Position numbers and translations under genes: made by a program
In this document: positions 25,396-35,600 of the stretch, piece after piece
Position numbering within the stretch: the first letter of the stretch is position 1
How the letters are laid out: each line of letters opens with the position of its first letter
Origin: Cyclobacteriaceae bacterium
GTDB taxonomy: Bacteria > Bacteroidota > Bacteroidia > Cytophagales > Cyclobacteriaceae
Assembly: GCA_021648745.1 (NCBI GenBank)
Contig: JAKISE010000014.1
Span: 1-50,043, forward strand
Direction of reading: 5' to 3'
Length of the DNA: 50,043 nt
The notes under the pieces: model-generated
Seen by the model: only the letters and a program-made list of their open reading frames with translations
Database searches by the model: none
Told to the model about the DNA's origin: nothing

Positions 25396-26877
25396 ATGAG
25401 TAATCAGTCAAAGGGAGTGTCCTATAAAAAAATGGACAAATCATATTTTAAATCCCGTGAATTAAAGCGCCACGCAGGTGTTTGGTCTCTTTGGGCTCTT
25501 GGAGTAGGCGGAGTAATATCAGGGCATTTTTCTGGTTGGAACCTTGGTTTGGCCTCAGGGGGCTGGGGAGGAATGCTTTTAGCCACGATAATAATTGCCA
25601 TTATGTATATTGGCTTAACACAATGTGTGGCAGAAATGTCACCGGCATTGCCTCATACTGGTGGGGCATACTCCTTTGCACGCTCATCTATGGGGCCTTG
25701 GGGCGGTTTTTTTACTGGATTGGTAGAAAATATGGAGTTTATACTTACGCCCGCTGTTATCGTGTTTTTCATTAGCTCTTATATGAGTGGCATATTCGAA
25801 ACTGGTCCAGACAGTTTGCCCTATTGGTGGTTTGGGTTCTATTCATTTTTTACTATTCTAAACATTGTCGGAGTCGAATTGTCTTTTCGCCTCACGGTAG
25901 TTGTTACCATTTTGGCATTACTTTGCTTGGTAGTATTCTGGGTTTCATCTATTGGCAGTATAGATTTCGCAGCAAATGCACTAAATATTAAGGCTAGTGC
26001 AAATGGTAAAGCAGAATTGCTCAGTGGTGGGTACGGAAAATTTTTACCCATGGGGTTTGCTGGTGCTCTAGGTGCTTTGCCTTTTGCAGTTTGGCTTTTT
26101 TTAGCAATTGAACAACTACCCTTGGCAGCTGAAGAATCTATCGACCCAAAAAAAGACATGCCAAAGGGTTTAACCTATGGAATGATCACCCTAATCATCT
26201 CAGCATTTATGATATTATGGCTAAATTCATCCATCCCCTTGGGTGCTTATGCACTCTCACAATCTGGAGAGCCATTATTGGATGGTTTTAAAATGTTGTA
26301 CGGTAGTAGTACTGCAAAGGGGTTAACCTTGGTGGCTGTTATTGGGTTAATTGCCTCTTTTCATACGATAATATTTGCTTTTGGAAGACAAATCTATTCC
26401 CTTTCCAGAGCCGGTTATTTTCCTGTGTTTTTATCTATTACTCATAAAAAGCGTAAAACTCCCTATACGGCATTAATTGCCGGATCGGTTATTGGTTTTA
26501 TGGTTTTGATGCTAACACGCTATCTGGCAGGAGTTGAACAGAGCGAAATATTTATTGGAGGCGCCTTGCTTAATATGGCAGTTTTTAGTGCAATGCTTTC
26601 CTATGTTTTGCAAAGTGCATCATTTTTACTATTGCGTAAAAATAAGCCAAATTTAAAACGACCTTATAAAAGTCCGCTAGGTAAAACCGGAGCTTGGGTT
26701 ACAATTGCAATTGCCTTGATAACCATATATTTTCAGCTTCAGGATGGCTCTTACAAAATTGCTGTTTTTAGTGCCATAGCATATTTAACCATAGGACTAA
26801 TTTATTTTGGCATTTATGGTAGGCATCGTTTAATTTTATCTCCGGAAGAAGAATTTGCCATCAACAAAAAAGAATGA
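25396..26877 (+). CDS. APC-superfamily permease of the ethanolamine permease (Eat) type
   Basis: A 493-aa amino acid/amine importer with about 12 membrane helices. The N-terminal part is close in pattern to ethanolamine permeases of actinobacteria and pseudomonads: GVWSLWALGVGGVISGHFSG, SGWNLGLASGGWGGMLLATI, AEMSPALPHTGGAYSFARSS and FTGLVENMEFILTPAVIV. General amino acid permeases lack that GxVISGxFxGWNxGL block. It is the first gene of the five-gene operon (51 bp before the ligase gene), after a regulatory region with a dyad. Substrate is inferred from family resemblance and from the enzymes that follow; another small amino-alcohol is possible. Confidence 0.85.
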   Translation: MSNQSKGVSYKKMDKSYFKSRELKRHAGVWSLWALGVGGVISGHFSGWNLGLASGGWGGMLLATIIIAIMYIGLTQCVAEMSPALPHTGGAYSFARSSMGPWGGFFTGLVENMEFILTPAVIVFFISSYMSGIFETGPDSLPYWWFGFYSFFTILNIVGVELSFRLTVVVTILALLCLVVFWVSSIGSIDFAANALNIKASANGKAELLSGGYGKFLPMGFAGALGALPFAVWLFLAIEQLPLAAEESIDPKKDMPKGLTYGMITLIISAFMILWLNSSIPLGAYALSQSGEPLLDGFKMLYGSSTAKGLTLVAVIGLIASFHTIIFAFGRQIYSLSRAGYFPVFLSITHKKRKTPYTALIAGSVIGFMVLMLTRYLAGVEQSEIFIGGALLNMAVFSAMLSYVLQSASFLLLRKNKPNLKRPYKSPLGKTGAWVTIAIALITIYFQLQDGSYKIAVFSAIAYLTIGLIYFGIYGRHRLILSPEEEFAINKKE

Positions 26878-26928
26878 TTTGACCTATAGATAAAAATTTC
26901 AATATTGATTTATTAAAACAAATAATTA

Positions 26929-28284
26929 ATGGATAGTAATAGTGCCAAAAAATTTATCGAAGACAAGAAGATTGAGAATATAAAACTTGCTGTTACAGAT
27001 TCTGACGGTGTGTTACGTGGCAAATACATTCAAAAAAAGAAGTTTATATCAGCACTGGACAATGGCTTTGGTTTTTGTGATGTCATTTTTGGGTGGGATT
27101 CGAATGATATGCTGTATGGCAAAGATTCATTCACTGGTTGGCAAACTGCTTTTCCCGATGCATGGGCGCATATCGACCCTTCCAGTTGCAGAATGCTTCC
27201 CACGGAGGATAACAAGTCTGTTTTGTTTTTGGCAGACTTTTCTGGAGGTGAGGCAGCGGCAGTTTGCCCACGATCTATATTAAAGAACGTGTTAAGCCGG
27301 CTTAACAAATTAGGGTATACTGCAACTGCATCTTCTGAATTTGAATTTTTTATTTTTGACGAAACCCCTAATAGTATTCGCGAAAAAGGATATCGAAACT
27401 TAAAGCCATTTACACCTGGCAATTTTGGTTATTCAGTATTGAGAAATTCAACCCATGCTGATTTATATCACCAAATTTTGCAAATGGCAAAGGATATGGA
27501 TATGCCAATTGAAGGACTACACACAGAAACAGGCCCTGGTGTGCTGGAAGCTGCTCTTGAATACTGTGATGCCCTTAGAGCTGCCGACAATGCAGTCCTA
27601 TTCAAAACTTTTACAAAAGTATTAACCCAGCAAAATAATTTAATGGCCACATTCATGGCTAAATGGTCTGCAGAGCATCCTGGGCAATCTGGTCACTTGC
27701 ATATCTCTTTGCAAAAAAATGATGGCTCCTCAGCCTTTTATTCTGGACAAAATAAACACAATATATCAGACACAATGCGCTGGTTTATTGGTGGACAGCA
27801 GAAGCTTATGCCAGAATTTCTTGCTATGGTTGCTTCAACATGCAACAGTTACACTCGGCTTATTCCTGGGTTTTGGGCACCAACTGCTGCTTCCTGGGGT
27901 GTTGATAACAGAACCTGCGCCCTGCGCGCAATAACTGGAAGCCCAGTGTCACAAAGAGTTGAATACCGCATAAGTGCAGCTGATATTAATCCTTATTTGG
28001 CACTTGCAGCGGCAATTGGCTCAGGGCTTTGGGGCATAGAAAATAAAATTGAGCCAAACGAACCTATAGTGGGCAATGCCTATGATAAACAATATCCGCA
28101 GGAGTTAAAACTGCCAAATACTTTATCAGAGGCAGCTGCTAGGTTAAAAACATCTAAACCTGCCAGAGAATTGTTTGGTAACCAGTTTGTAGATCACTAT
28201 GCCTATACACGCCAATGGGAAGACCTACAGCAACGTAAAGCCATTACAGATTGGCAGATTGAAAGGTATTTTGAAATTATTTAA
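26929..28284 (+). CDS. Glutamine-synthetase-family gamma-glutamyl-amine ligase
   Basis: A 451-aa member of the GS fold, probably joining glutamate to the amino group of an amine with ATP. The catalytic ATP/glutamate blocks are present: SEFEFFIFDE (metal ligands), ETGPGVLEAALEY, GQSGHLHISL and RLIPGFWAPTAASWGVDNRT, then VEYRISAADINPYLALAAAI. The N-terminal loop where true glutamine synthetases carry the ammonium-binding DGSS motif reads VIFGWDSNDMLYG instead, which fits an amine rather than ammonia substrate. Related enzymes are PuuA (putrescine), IpuC (isopropylamine) and GlnA4 of Streptomyces (ethanolamine). The ALDH gene starts 9 bp downstream. Housekeeping GS is less likely given the operon. 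Confidence 0.85.
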   Translation: MDSNSAKKFIEDKKIENIKLAVTDSDGVLRGKYIQKKKFISALDNGFGFCDVIFGWDSNDMLYGKDSFTGWQTAFPDAWAHIDPSSCRMLPTEDNKSVLFLADFSGGEAAAVCPRSILKNVLSRLNKLGYTATASSEFEFFIFDETPNSIREKGYRNLKPFTPGNFGYSVLRNSTHADLYHQILQMAKDMDMPIEGLHTETGPGVLEAALEYCDALRAADNAVLFKTFTKVLTQQNNLMATFMAKWSAEHPGQSGHLHISLQKNDGSSAFYSGQNKHNISDTMRWFIGGQQKLMPEFLAMVASTCNSYTRLIPGFWAPTAASWGVDNRTCALRAITGSPVSQRVEYRISAADINPYLALAAAIGSGLWGIENKIEPNEPIVGNAYDKQYPQELKLPNTLSEAAARLKTSKPARELFGNQFVDHYAYTRQWEDLQQRKAITDWQIERYFEII

Positions 28285-28293
28285 AAGCAGCTT

Positions 28294-29682
28294 ATGTCTA
28301 AAGTACAAACCATTACACCTATAGATGGAACACTCTATTATTCGTGTGAACAGCACAGTTTAAAGAATGTGGATGCCGCTATAAAATCGGCTCGTTTGAC
28401 ATTTACCGATTGGACTAATCTATCGTTGAATGAAAGAATAGCCTATGTTTCAGATTTTGTAGATGCTATTGAAAATGACAAAAGTGAAATAGCAGAAGAA
28501 ATTACCTGGCAAATGGGAAGACCTCTTAGCCAGACTCCAGGCGAAATAAACGGGTTTGCTGAACGGGCACGGTATATGATAAGTATTGCCAAAACTGCCT
28601 TAACACCTTACAAACCTGAAGAAAAAGATGGGTTTGACCGATGGGTAGAACATACACCGCTAGGTGTTGTAGTGGTTTTGAGCCCATGGAATTACCCGTT
28701 TTTAACTTCTGTGAATGCCATTATCCCTGCTCTGGTAGCAGGTAATACGGTTATATTAAAACACTCCTTTCAAACACCACTTGTGGCAGAACGTTATCTA
28801 AAAGCTGCTAAGGTAGCAGGCCTCCCGGATGGGGCATTTCAAATACTGCATATAGATCATGAAAAAACTGCATCTTTGATTAGTAACCCAGCTATTGATG
28901 GAGTATTTTTTACAGGTTCAGTAGAAGGAGGCATGGCCATACAAAAATCATTAACCTCCAAATTTATACCGTGCGGATTAGAATTGGGAGGCAAAGACCC
29001 TGCCTATGTTCGAGCTGATGCTGATTTAGATTATGCAATCAACAATCTTGTGGATGGTTCGTTTTTCAATAGTGGACAATCCTGCTGTGGTATAGAGCGA
29101 ATTTATGTGCATCATAATCTATATGATCAATTTATAGATGGTTTTGTGGACTTAACAAAAAAATACATATTGGGAAATCCACTTGATTCAGCAACCACTA
29201 TTGGCCCCATGGTAAAAACAAGTGCCGCAGATTATGTACGTAAGCAAATTATAAATGCGGTAGACCAAGGAGCAAAGGCATTAATTGATGAATCGCTATT
29301 TTCAGCATCAATAAAAGGAACTCCTTACCTAGCTCCACAAGTTTTAACCAATGTTGATCATAGCATGGAAATAATGACCGAAGAAAGTTTTGGACCCGTG
29401 GTTGGAATAATGAAGGTAAGTGATGATAACGAAGCTATCCAACTGATGAACGACTCTAAGTACGGGCTTACTGCCTCGTTATGGACAGAAGATGAAATCA
29501 AAGCCAGAGAGTTAGGCAGATCCATTGAAACAGGAACAGTATTTATGAACCGTTGTGATTATTTAGATCCGGCATTGGCATGGACTGGTGTAAAAAATAC
29601 CGGAAGAGGAATTTCACTATCAGGTTTAGGCTATCAACAGGTTACTCGAGTAAAATCTTATCATTTAAAAGTAAATAAATAA
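28294..29682 (+). CDS. NAD(P)-dependent aldehyde dehydrogenase
   Basis: A 462-aa ALDH oxidising an aldehyde to the acid. Catalytic elements are all there: VVLSPWNYPFLT with the oxyanion Asn, the general-base motif LELGGKDP, the nucleophile loop FFNSGQSCCGIERI (the GQxC cysteine; a second Cys follows it), and the cofactor-binding GSVEGG. Slightly shorter than the 480-500 typical of the family. In this operon it would convert gamma-glutamyl-aminoacetaldehyde to gamma-glutamylglycine, the analogue of PuuC in putrescine breakdown (inference). The gene is 9 bp from the ligase gene and 50 bp before the alcohol dehydrogenase gene. Confidence 0.92.
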   Translation: MSKVQTITPIDGTLYYSCEQHSLKNVDAAIKSARLTFTDWTNLSLNERIAYVSDFVDAIENDKSEIAEEITWQMGRPLSQTPGEINGFAERARYMISIAKTALTPYKPEEKDGFDRWVEHTPLGVVVVLSPWNYPFLTSVNAIIPALVAGNTVILKHSFQTPLVAERYLKAAKVAGLPDGAFQILHIDHEKTASLISNPAIDGVFFTGSVEGGMAIQKSLTSKFIPCGLELGGKDPAYVRADADLDYAINNLVDGSFFNSGQSCCGIERIYVHHNLYDQFIDGFVDLTKKYILGNPLDSATTIGPMVKTSAADYVRKQIINAVDQGAKALIDESLFSASIKGTPYLAPQVLTNVDHSMEIMTEESFGPVVGIMKVSDDNEAIQLMNDSKYGLTASLWTEDEIKARELGRSIETGTVFMNRCDYLDPALAWTGVKNTGRGISLSGLGYQQVTRVKSYHLKVNK

Positions 29683-29732
29683 GAGTTGGGAATCAGGTAT
29701 TACCACCCTCTAACCCTTAAAACTAAATTAAT

Positions 29733-30905
29733 ATGATCCCACAAAGTACAAATTGGAATTTTCCTACTACCATCTGGTTTGGAAATGGCCGAATTAAAGA
29801 ATTGGTTAAAGCATGTAACCAATTAGGTATGTGTAATCCTCTTTTTGTAACAGACGAAGGTTTGATCAATTTGGATATTGTGACCACAACAACTGGCTTA
29901 TTAAAACCTGGAGGTATTGCTTTTAATATTTATAGCAATGTACAGGGCAATCCAACTGGAAGCAATGTAAGTGCAGGGGTCTCTTTCTATAATAAAAATA
30001 AGTGCGATGGAGTAATTGCGTTTGGAGGAGGGTCGGCATTGGATGCTGGAAAATCTATTGCCTTTATGTCTGGACAAACACACCCCTTATGGGATTTTGA
30101 AGATATTGGTGATAACTGGACAAAGGCCAATGAAAAAGGTATAGCACCTATAATTGCCATTCCAACCACTGCTGGCACCGGTTCAGAAGTAGGGCGTGCT
30201 GCAGTAATTTTAGACGAACAAGCACTTTCAAAAAAAATAATATTCCACCCAAAAATGTTGCCTTCTATCATTATTTTAGATCCGGAATTAACAATAGGTC
30301 TGCCAGCAAATATTACAGCTTGGACAGGTATAGATGCCTTGGTACATGCAATAGAAGCATATTGTGCACCAGGGTATCATCCAATGGCCGATGGAATAGC
30401 CATTGAGGCAATTCGAGCAATAACTCAAAATTTGCCTCTTGTATTTTCTAATGGAAGTAATTTGCAAGCACGAGGCAATATGTTAACTGCCTCCTCAATG
30501 GCAGCCGTTGCATTTCAGAAAGGCCTAGGATCTATTCACTCAATAGCTCATCAGCTTGGTGGCCTGTATAATATACAGCACGGTTTGGCAAATTCAATTT
30601 TGTTACCTTATGGTTTAAAACAAAATGCTTCAGCTATTGAGGATAAGATGGTGCACCTCTGTACCATACTGGAACTTAAAAATCCAAGTACCAACACTTT
30701 TATCGATTATGTACTAGATTTACGAAAACAGCTTAATATTCCTAATAGTTTAAGTGAAATTGGCATTACTAAAGAGGATGCACAAAAATTAGGTGAGATG
30801 GCATTTAATGATCCATCCACGCCAACAAATGCCAAACCAGTGAGTGCACAAGAGTTACAAAATTTATTTATAGCTTCAGTAGAAGGTGACCTTAATCGTT
30901 TATAG
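29733..30905 (+). CDS. Iron-containing (group III) alcohol dehydrogenase
   Basis: A 390-aa Fe-ADH of standard length. Visible are the NAD-binding GGGSALDAGKSIA and PTTAGTGSEVGRAA, and the metal ligands in GIDALVHAIEAY (Asp and His), SIAHQLGG and IQHGLANS (His). Enzymes of this family oxidise primary alcohols, usually anaerobically tolerant, with Fe(II) or Zn(II). Its place between ALDH and amidotransferase fits oxidation of the hydroxyl of a gamma-glutamylated amino-alcohol to the aldehyde. This is the step that distinguishes the operon from Puu clusters, which use an amine oxidase (PuuB). Confidence 0.92.
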   Translation: MIPQSTNWNFPTTIWFGNGRIKELVKACNQLGMCNPLFVTDEGLINLDIVTTTTGLLKPGGIAFNIYSNVQGNPTGSNVSAGVSFYNKNKCDGVIAFGGGSALDAGKSIAFMSGQTHPLWDFEDIGDNWTKANEKGIAPIIAIPTTAGTGSEVGRAAVILDEQALSKKIIFHPKMLPSIIILDPELTIGLPANITAWTGIDALVHAIEAYCAPGYHPMADGIAIEAIRAITQNLPLVFSNGSNLQARGNMLTASSMAAVAFQKGLGSIHSIAHQLGGLYNIQHGLANSILLPYGLKQNASAIEDKMVHLCTILELKNPSTNTFIDYVLDLRKQLNIPNSLSEIGITKEDAQKLGEMAFNDPSTPTNAKPVSAQELQNLFIASVEGDLNRL

Positions 30906-30913
30906 CTGAAACT

Positions 30914-31708
30914 ATGCACTTATTAGTTGTAGAAGGAAACAGCAAGGAAGTTTGGGAAGAACGCAGTGCAAGTGGAGGCGTCCCTTATCACCAACGCTTT
31001 AAGGATATGTTAAATATTTTACAGCCTTTGGCTAAGGTTGAATTTGCTTTCCCAGCCGACAGTGACACCCTATTGCCTTCTATCGCAAAATTGGTAACCT
31101 TCGATGGTATTCTTTGGACAGGAAGCTCCTTTTGTGTAAATAACCCCACACCCACAGTTCAACGCCAACTTACATTTGCCGAAGACGTATTCAATAGCGG
31201 AGTTCCTTTTTATGGAAGTTGCTGGGGTTTACAAATTGCTTCAGTAGTAGCAGGCGGGTCGGTTGCTGCATGTACTGCTGGTAGGGAAATAGGTATTTCT
31301 AGCCCAATTGAATTGACCGAAGAAGGGAAAAACAGTACTTTTTTTCAAGGCAGAACAGGCAAATTTAATGCACTTTGTGTACATAGTGATGAAGTGGTGA
31401 AACAGCCAAAAAATTCTAGTGTACTTGCCAAAAATAATCATTCAAAGGTTCAGGCTATGACCATAAAGTTTAAAAAATCTAATTTTTTTGGGGTTCAATA
31501 CCACCCTGAATTTAGAATTTCAGATATTGCTTTCATCACACGATATTTGTCCGAAGATCTCATAGAAGATGGGACGTTTAAATTGAAAAATGATGTTGAA
31601 AATTTAGCTTTAAATCTGGAAAACAAAATTGACTTACCAGTATCAGTTAGTAACTATACACTGCATATTCAAGAAGTAAAATTTTGGCTCGCCAGCTTGT
31701 ACAAATAA
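30914..31708 (+). CDS. Class I glutamine amidotransferase, probable gamma-glutamyl-amide hydrolase
   Basis: A 264-aa GMP-synthase-like GATase with an intact catalytic triad: Cys103 in FYGSCWGLQ, and His197 and Glu199 in VQYHPEF. No synthase partner domain is fused, so it is a free-standing hydrolase. In the operon it would cleave gamma-glutamyl amide and release glutamate, the role PuuD plays in the Puu route, though PuuD belongs to the peptidase C26 branch and this protein is the GuaA-like branch, which is a difference worth noting. It starts 8 bp after the Fe-ADH stop. The operon seems to end here. Confidence 0.85.
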   Translation: MHLLVVEGNSKEVWEERSASGGVPYHQRFKDMLNILQPLAKVEFAFPADSDTLLPSIAKLVTFDGILWTGSSFCVNNPTPTVQRQLTFAEDVFNSGVPFYGSCWGLQIASVVAGGSVAACTAGREIGISSPIELTEEGKNSTFFQGRTGKFNALCVHSDEVVKQPKNSSVLAKNNHSKVQAMTIKFKKSNFFGVQYHPEFRISDIAFITRYLSEDLIEDGTFKLKNDVENLALNLENKIDLPVSVSNYTLHIQEVKFWLASLYK

Positions 31709-31752
31709 TATATCTTAAAAATACGTAACTATTCAGGTAGCCTACGAAATTA

Positions 31753-32544
31753 ATATTTATCAGAAAACAGCTAACCATAGCACCAAACATTTTAGAGTAT
31801 TTTGTTTTTAATGAAAAGGAACATGAAACAATTATTTGCTTCCATGGTTTTGGGCAACTGGCACAGGAGTATGAATGGCTTGCAAAAACACAACAGAACC
31901 ACAGGGTTATAGCTGTTAACTTATTCTTTCATGGCAAGAGCGTTCTTTCTCAAAGCAAAGCCCTTACATCTACAGACTGGCAATTTTTTTTTAACCAACT
32001 TATTAAGAATGAAAAGCTAAGATCGTTTTCTTTAGTTGGCTATAGTATGGGTGGCCGATTTGCTTTAACTACTTTCAAACTGTATCCTAAAATGGTAAAT
32101 ACTATATATTTAGTAGCAGCGGACGGTATAGTGTCAAGTACGCTATTCAAAGTAGCTACCGGCACGACTTTAATGAGAGGCATTTTTAAATGGGTACTCA
32201 ATTCTTACCCTGTATTTCTTTACATTGCTAACACCTTAACAAGGTTAGGCATCTTAAACAAAGGCCTATTAAAATTTGCAAGGCTACATATGCATAAAAA
32301 AGTAGAGCGAGATCGAATCTTTAAAAGTTGGACAACCTTTCGCCATTTAAAACTGAACCCGAAAGAAATCGCTAACCTGTCTGAAAGCTATAAGATCCCT
32401 GTTCACATTGCCTTAGGTAAATACGACAGAGTAATACCCGTTGATAGGATTAAGCCCCACCTGATTCAAAGTCAATTTCTAGATTATAAAACAGTAGACA
32501 TCACTCATCAAAAACTCTTTTATTATAACTTCCTAAATCCATAA
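31753..32544 (+). CDS. Alpha/beta-fold hydrolase without an ATG start
   Basis: The open frame runs from 31741 to 32544. It carries a complete alpha/beta hydrolase: oxyanion loop IICFHGFGQ, VIAVNLFFHGKS, nucleophile elbow VGYSMGGRF (Ser), acid loop GKYDRVIP (Asp) and a final TH before KLFYYN (His). But no ATG, GTG or TTG occurs in frame before 32047, which lies inside the nucleophile elbow and cannot be the start. I place the start at ATA 31753, giving 263 aa, the usual length, and an N-terminus [M]FIRKQLTIAPNILEYF. Either ATA is used, or the original ATG has been lost. It falls between the catabolic operon and purL, probably independent of both. Substrate unknown. Confidence 0.7.
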   Translation: MFIRKQLTIAPNILEYFVFNEKEHETIICFHGFGQLAQEYEWLAKTQQNHRVIAVNLFFHGKSVLSQSKALTSTDWQFFFNQLIKNEKLRSFSLVGYSMGGRFALTTFKLYPKMVNTIYLVAADGIVSSTLFKVATGTTLMRGIFKWVLNSYPVFLYIANTLTRLGILNKGLLKFARLHMHKKVERDRIFKSWTTFRHLKLNPKEIANLSESYKIPVHIALGKYDRVIPVDRIKPHLIQSQFLDYKTVDITHQKLFYYNFLNP

Positions 32545-32553
32545 TGATTTCTG

Positions 32554-32582
32554 TTTGAAATCAAACGAATAACCTAACTTTG
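32554..32582 (+). promoter_or_regulatory. Candidate purL promoter
   Basis: TTTG at 32554-32557, 17 bp, then TAACTTTG at 32575-32582, a good Bacteroidota -7 element. The ATG at 32601 follows after 18 bp, so the leader would be short. Confidence 0.6.
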
Positions 32583-32600
32583 CCGCTTAATTTTACCTGC

Positions 32601-35600
32601 ATGATTATATTCTTTAAAAACTCTTCAAACTCCATCTTTGCTGTTCAATCTGCCAATCCTTTGGCAACAGATAATCACCCTAAACTTGCTTGGCTTTTTG
32701 GCGATGCAACTCTTATTGAAACACCTAAAGTAGGTGGTAGTTTTATTGGCCCAAGGAGCGAGATGGTTACTCCTTGGAGCACAAATGCTGTTGAAATTAC
32801 TCAAAATATGGGGATTAAAAGCATTTTACGAATAGAAGAGTTTACAACCAACTCTAAAGCCTTCGACTCCATGTTGCAGCGCAAATACCAAGGGCTACAC
32901 CAAAATATGTTTAATCTTGATGTAGCCCCCGAAGAAATTTTAGAGATTAAAGATATTGCCACATATAATGCCCAAGAAGGTTTAGCGCTTAACGAAGAGG
33001 AAATTAGTTATCTGGAAGGAGTTAGCAAAGAGCTAGGCAGAAGCTTAACTGATAGTGAAGTATTTGGCTTTTCTCAAGTAAATAGTGAGCACTGTCGTCA
33101 TAAAATATTTAATGGTGTTTTTATTATCGATGGGGAAGAAAAAAAATCATCCTTATTTAAGCTTATTAAAAAAACATCGAAGGAAAATCCAAACCGACTA
33201 GTTTCAGCTTATAAAGATAATGTGGCCTTTGTAAAAGGACCGAAGGCGGTACAATTTGCCCCTGCCACCCAGTACCAACCCGACTATTTTGAAACCAAAG
33301 AGTATAAGTCGGTTATTTCAATAAAAGCAGAGACGCATAATTTCCCTACCACAGTAGAGCCTTTTAATGGGGCAGCCACTGGTTCAGGTGGAGAGATTAG
33401 AGATAGAATGGCAGGTGGAAAAGCAAGCATGCCACTAGCAGGAACAGCCGTTTATATGACCTCCTACCCTCGTACTGATGGTAACAGACCTTGGGAAAAA
33501 GCAACTGAAGCCCGGCCATGGCTATACCAATCACCATTAGAAATTCTTATAAAAGCTTCGAATGGAGCGTCAGATTTTGGCAATAAGTTTGGGCAGCCTT
33601 TAATTTCTGGCAGTGTGCTAACGTTTGAACAAGAAATCAATAATGAACTGCTCGGATACGATAAAGTAATTATGCAAGCCGGTGGCATTGGCTACGGAAA
33701 AGAAGAAGACAGTTTAAAAGACGACCCTAAAAAGGGCGATAAAATTGTGGTACTTGGTGGCGACAACTATCGAATTGGCATGGGTGGTGGAGCAGTTTCT
33801 TCCGTGGCAACAGGTGAATTTTCTAATTCTATTGAGCTAAATGCTATTCAACGCTCAAACCCTGAAATGCAAAAAAGGGTTTCGAATGCAGTACGTGCAA
33901 TGGCCGAAATGGATAAAAACCCAATCATTTCCATCCACGATCACGGAGCAGGCGGCCACTTGAATTGCTTATCAGAATTGGTTGAAACTACAGGCGGAGC
34001 CATTGAAGTGGGCAAACTGCCAGTGGGCGACCCCACACTGTCTGAAAAAGAGATTATTGGCAACGAATCTCAAGAACGCATGGGCTTAGTAATTGGCGAA
34101 GAGCATATTGACACCCTTTCTAAAATTGCAGAGCGAGAACGTTCGCCTATGTACACCGTGGGTGAAACCACGGGCGACATGCAATTTAAGTTTATAGGCA
34201 AAAAAGGTAAAAATCCAATCGATTGGGGCTTAATGCATATGTTTGGTTCCTCTCCTACCACTATTATTAAGGACGACACTCAACACAATAATTTCACTTC
34301 AACCACATACTCTGATACTGATTTTGAAAAAAACTTGCATAACGTTTTACAATTAGAATCGGTAGCGTGTAAAGATTGGCTAACGAATAAAGTAGATCGA
34401 TCTGTAACCGGTAAAGTAGCCAAACAGCAAACCTGCGGGCAAATACAATTGCCTTTGAATAATGTAGGTGTAATGGCCATCGACTATGAAGGAGTAAAAG
34501 GAATAGCTACCAGCATTGGGCATAGTCCAATTATTGGATTGGTTGATCCTAAAGCGGGTTCTAGAAATGCAATTGGGGAAGCTCTTACAAATATAATTTG
34601 GGCTCCTTTGGAAGATAAACTTTCAGGTGTTTCGCTCAGTGCCAACTGGATGTGGCCTTGCAAAAATAAGGGAGAAGATGCTCGATTATATGAAGCAGTT
34701 GAAGCCGTTAGTGACTTCGCCTGCGAACTGGGAATTAACATCCCAACTGGTAAGGATTCACTATCAATGACTCAAAAGTACCAAGATGGCAAATCTGTAA
34801 AATCACCAGGTACTGTAATTATTTCTGCTGCAGGCGAAGTAAAAAATATTAGTAATGTGATTGAGCCTGCATTAATTCCTGTAGAAGGAAGTAGGTTAAT
34901 ATATATTAATTTAAGCAAAGATGATTTTAAGCTTGGTGGTAGCAGCCTGGGACAAGTGCTTAATACTATCGGCAATGATGCACCTTCGATAAACGATGCT
35001 GCATATTTCAAAAAAGCATTCAATGCAATTCAAGAAGCTATTATAGCCAACGAGATTTTGGCAGGCCATGATATTTCGGATGGAGGCATTATAACTGCCC
35101 TAGCAGAGATGTGTTTTCCAACACCATCTGTTGGTCTCAGAATCTCAACCAAAGAGCTTAATGGGCCTGACGTAACTACTAACTTGTTTAATCAAAATTC
35201 TGGTTTAATCCTTCAAGTTGAGAACAGCCTGCTACTTAACCGATTGAAAAAAGAGCAAATTCAGTTTGTTGAAATCGCTATAGTAGGAGATGCAAGAACC
35301 CTAGATATTAATGAAAATTTAGTATTTAATATTGATGAGCTAAGAGATGTTTGGTATAAATCATCTTACCTATTAGATCAGCATCAAAGTGGAAAAAAGC
35401 TGGCAAAAGCTAGATTTAACAATTATAAAGAACAACCCTTAACTTATAAATTCAGTGATTCCTTTACAGGCAAACTGTCACAGTTTGGATTAACCAAAAC
35501 CCACAAGAAGAGTACTGCAAAAGCAGCCATTATTCGTGAAAAAGGCGTAAATGGCGATCGTGAAATGGCATACGCATTATACCTAGCTGGATTTGAGGTA

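Noticed and set aside
25396..31708. Classical putrescine (Puu) operon
   Set aside because: No PuuB-like amine oxidase and no PuuR; an iron alcohol dehydrogenase and an ethanolamine-type permease are present instead. Not fully excluded.
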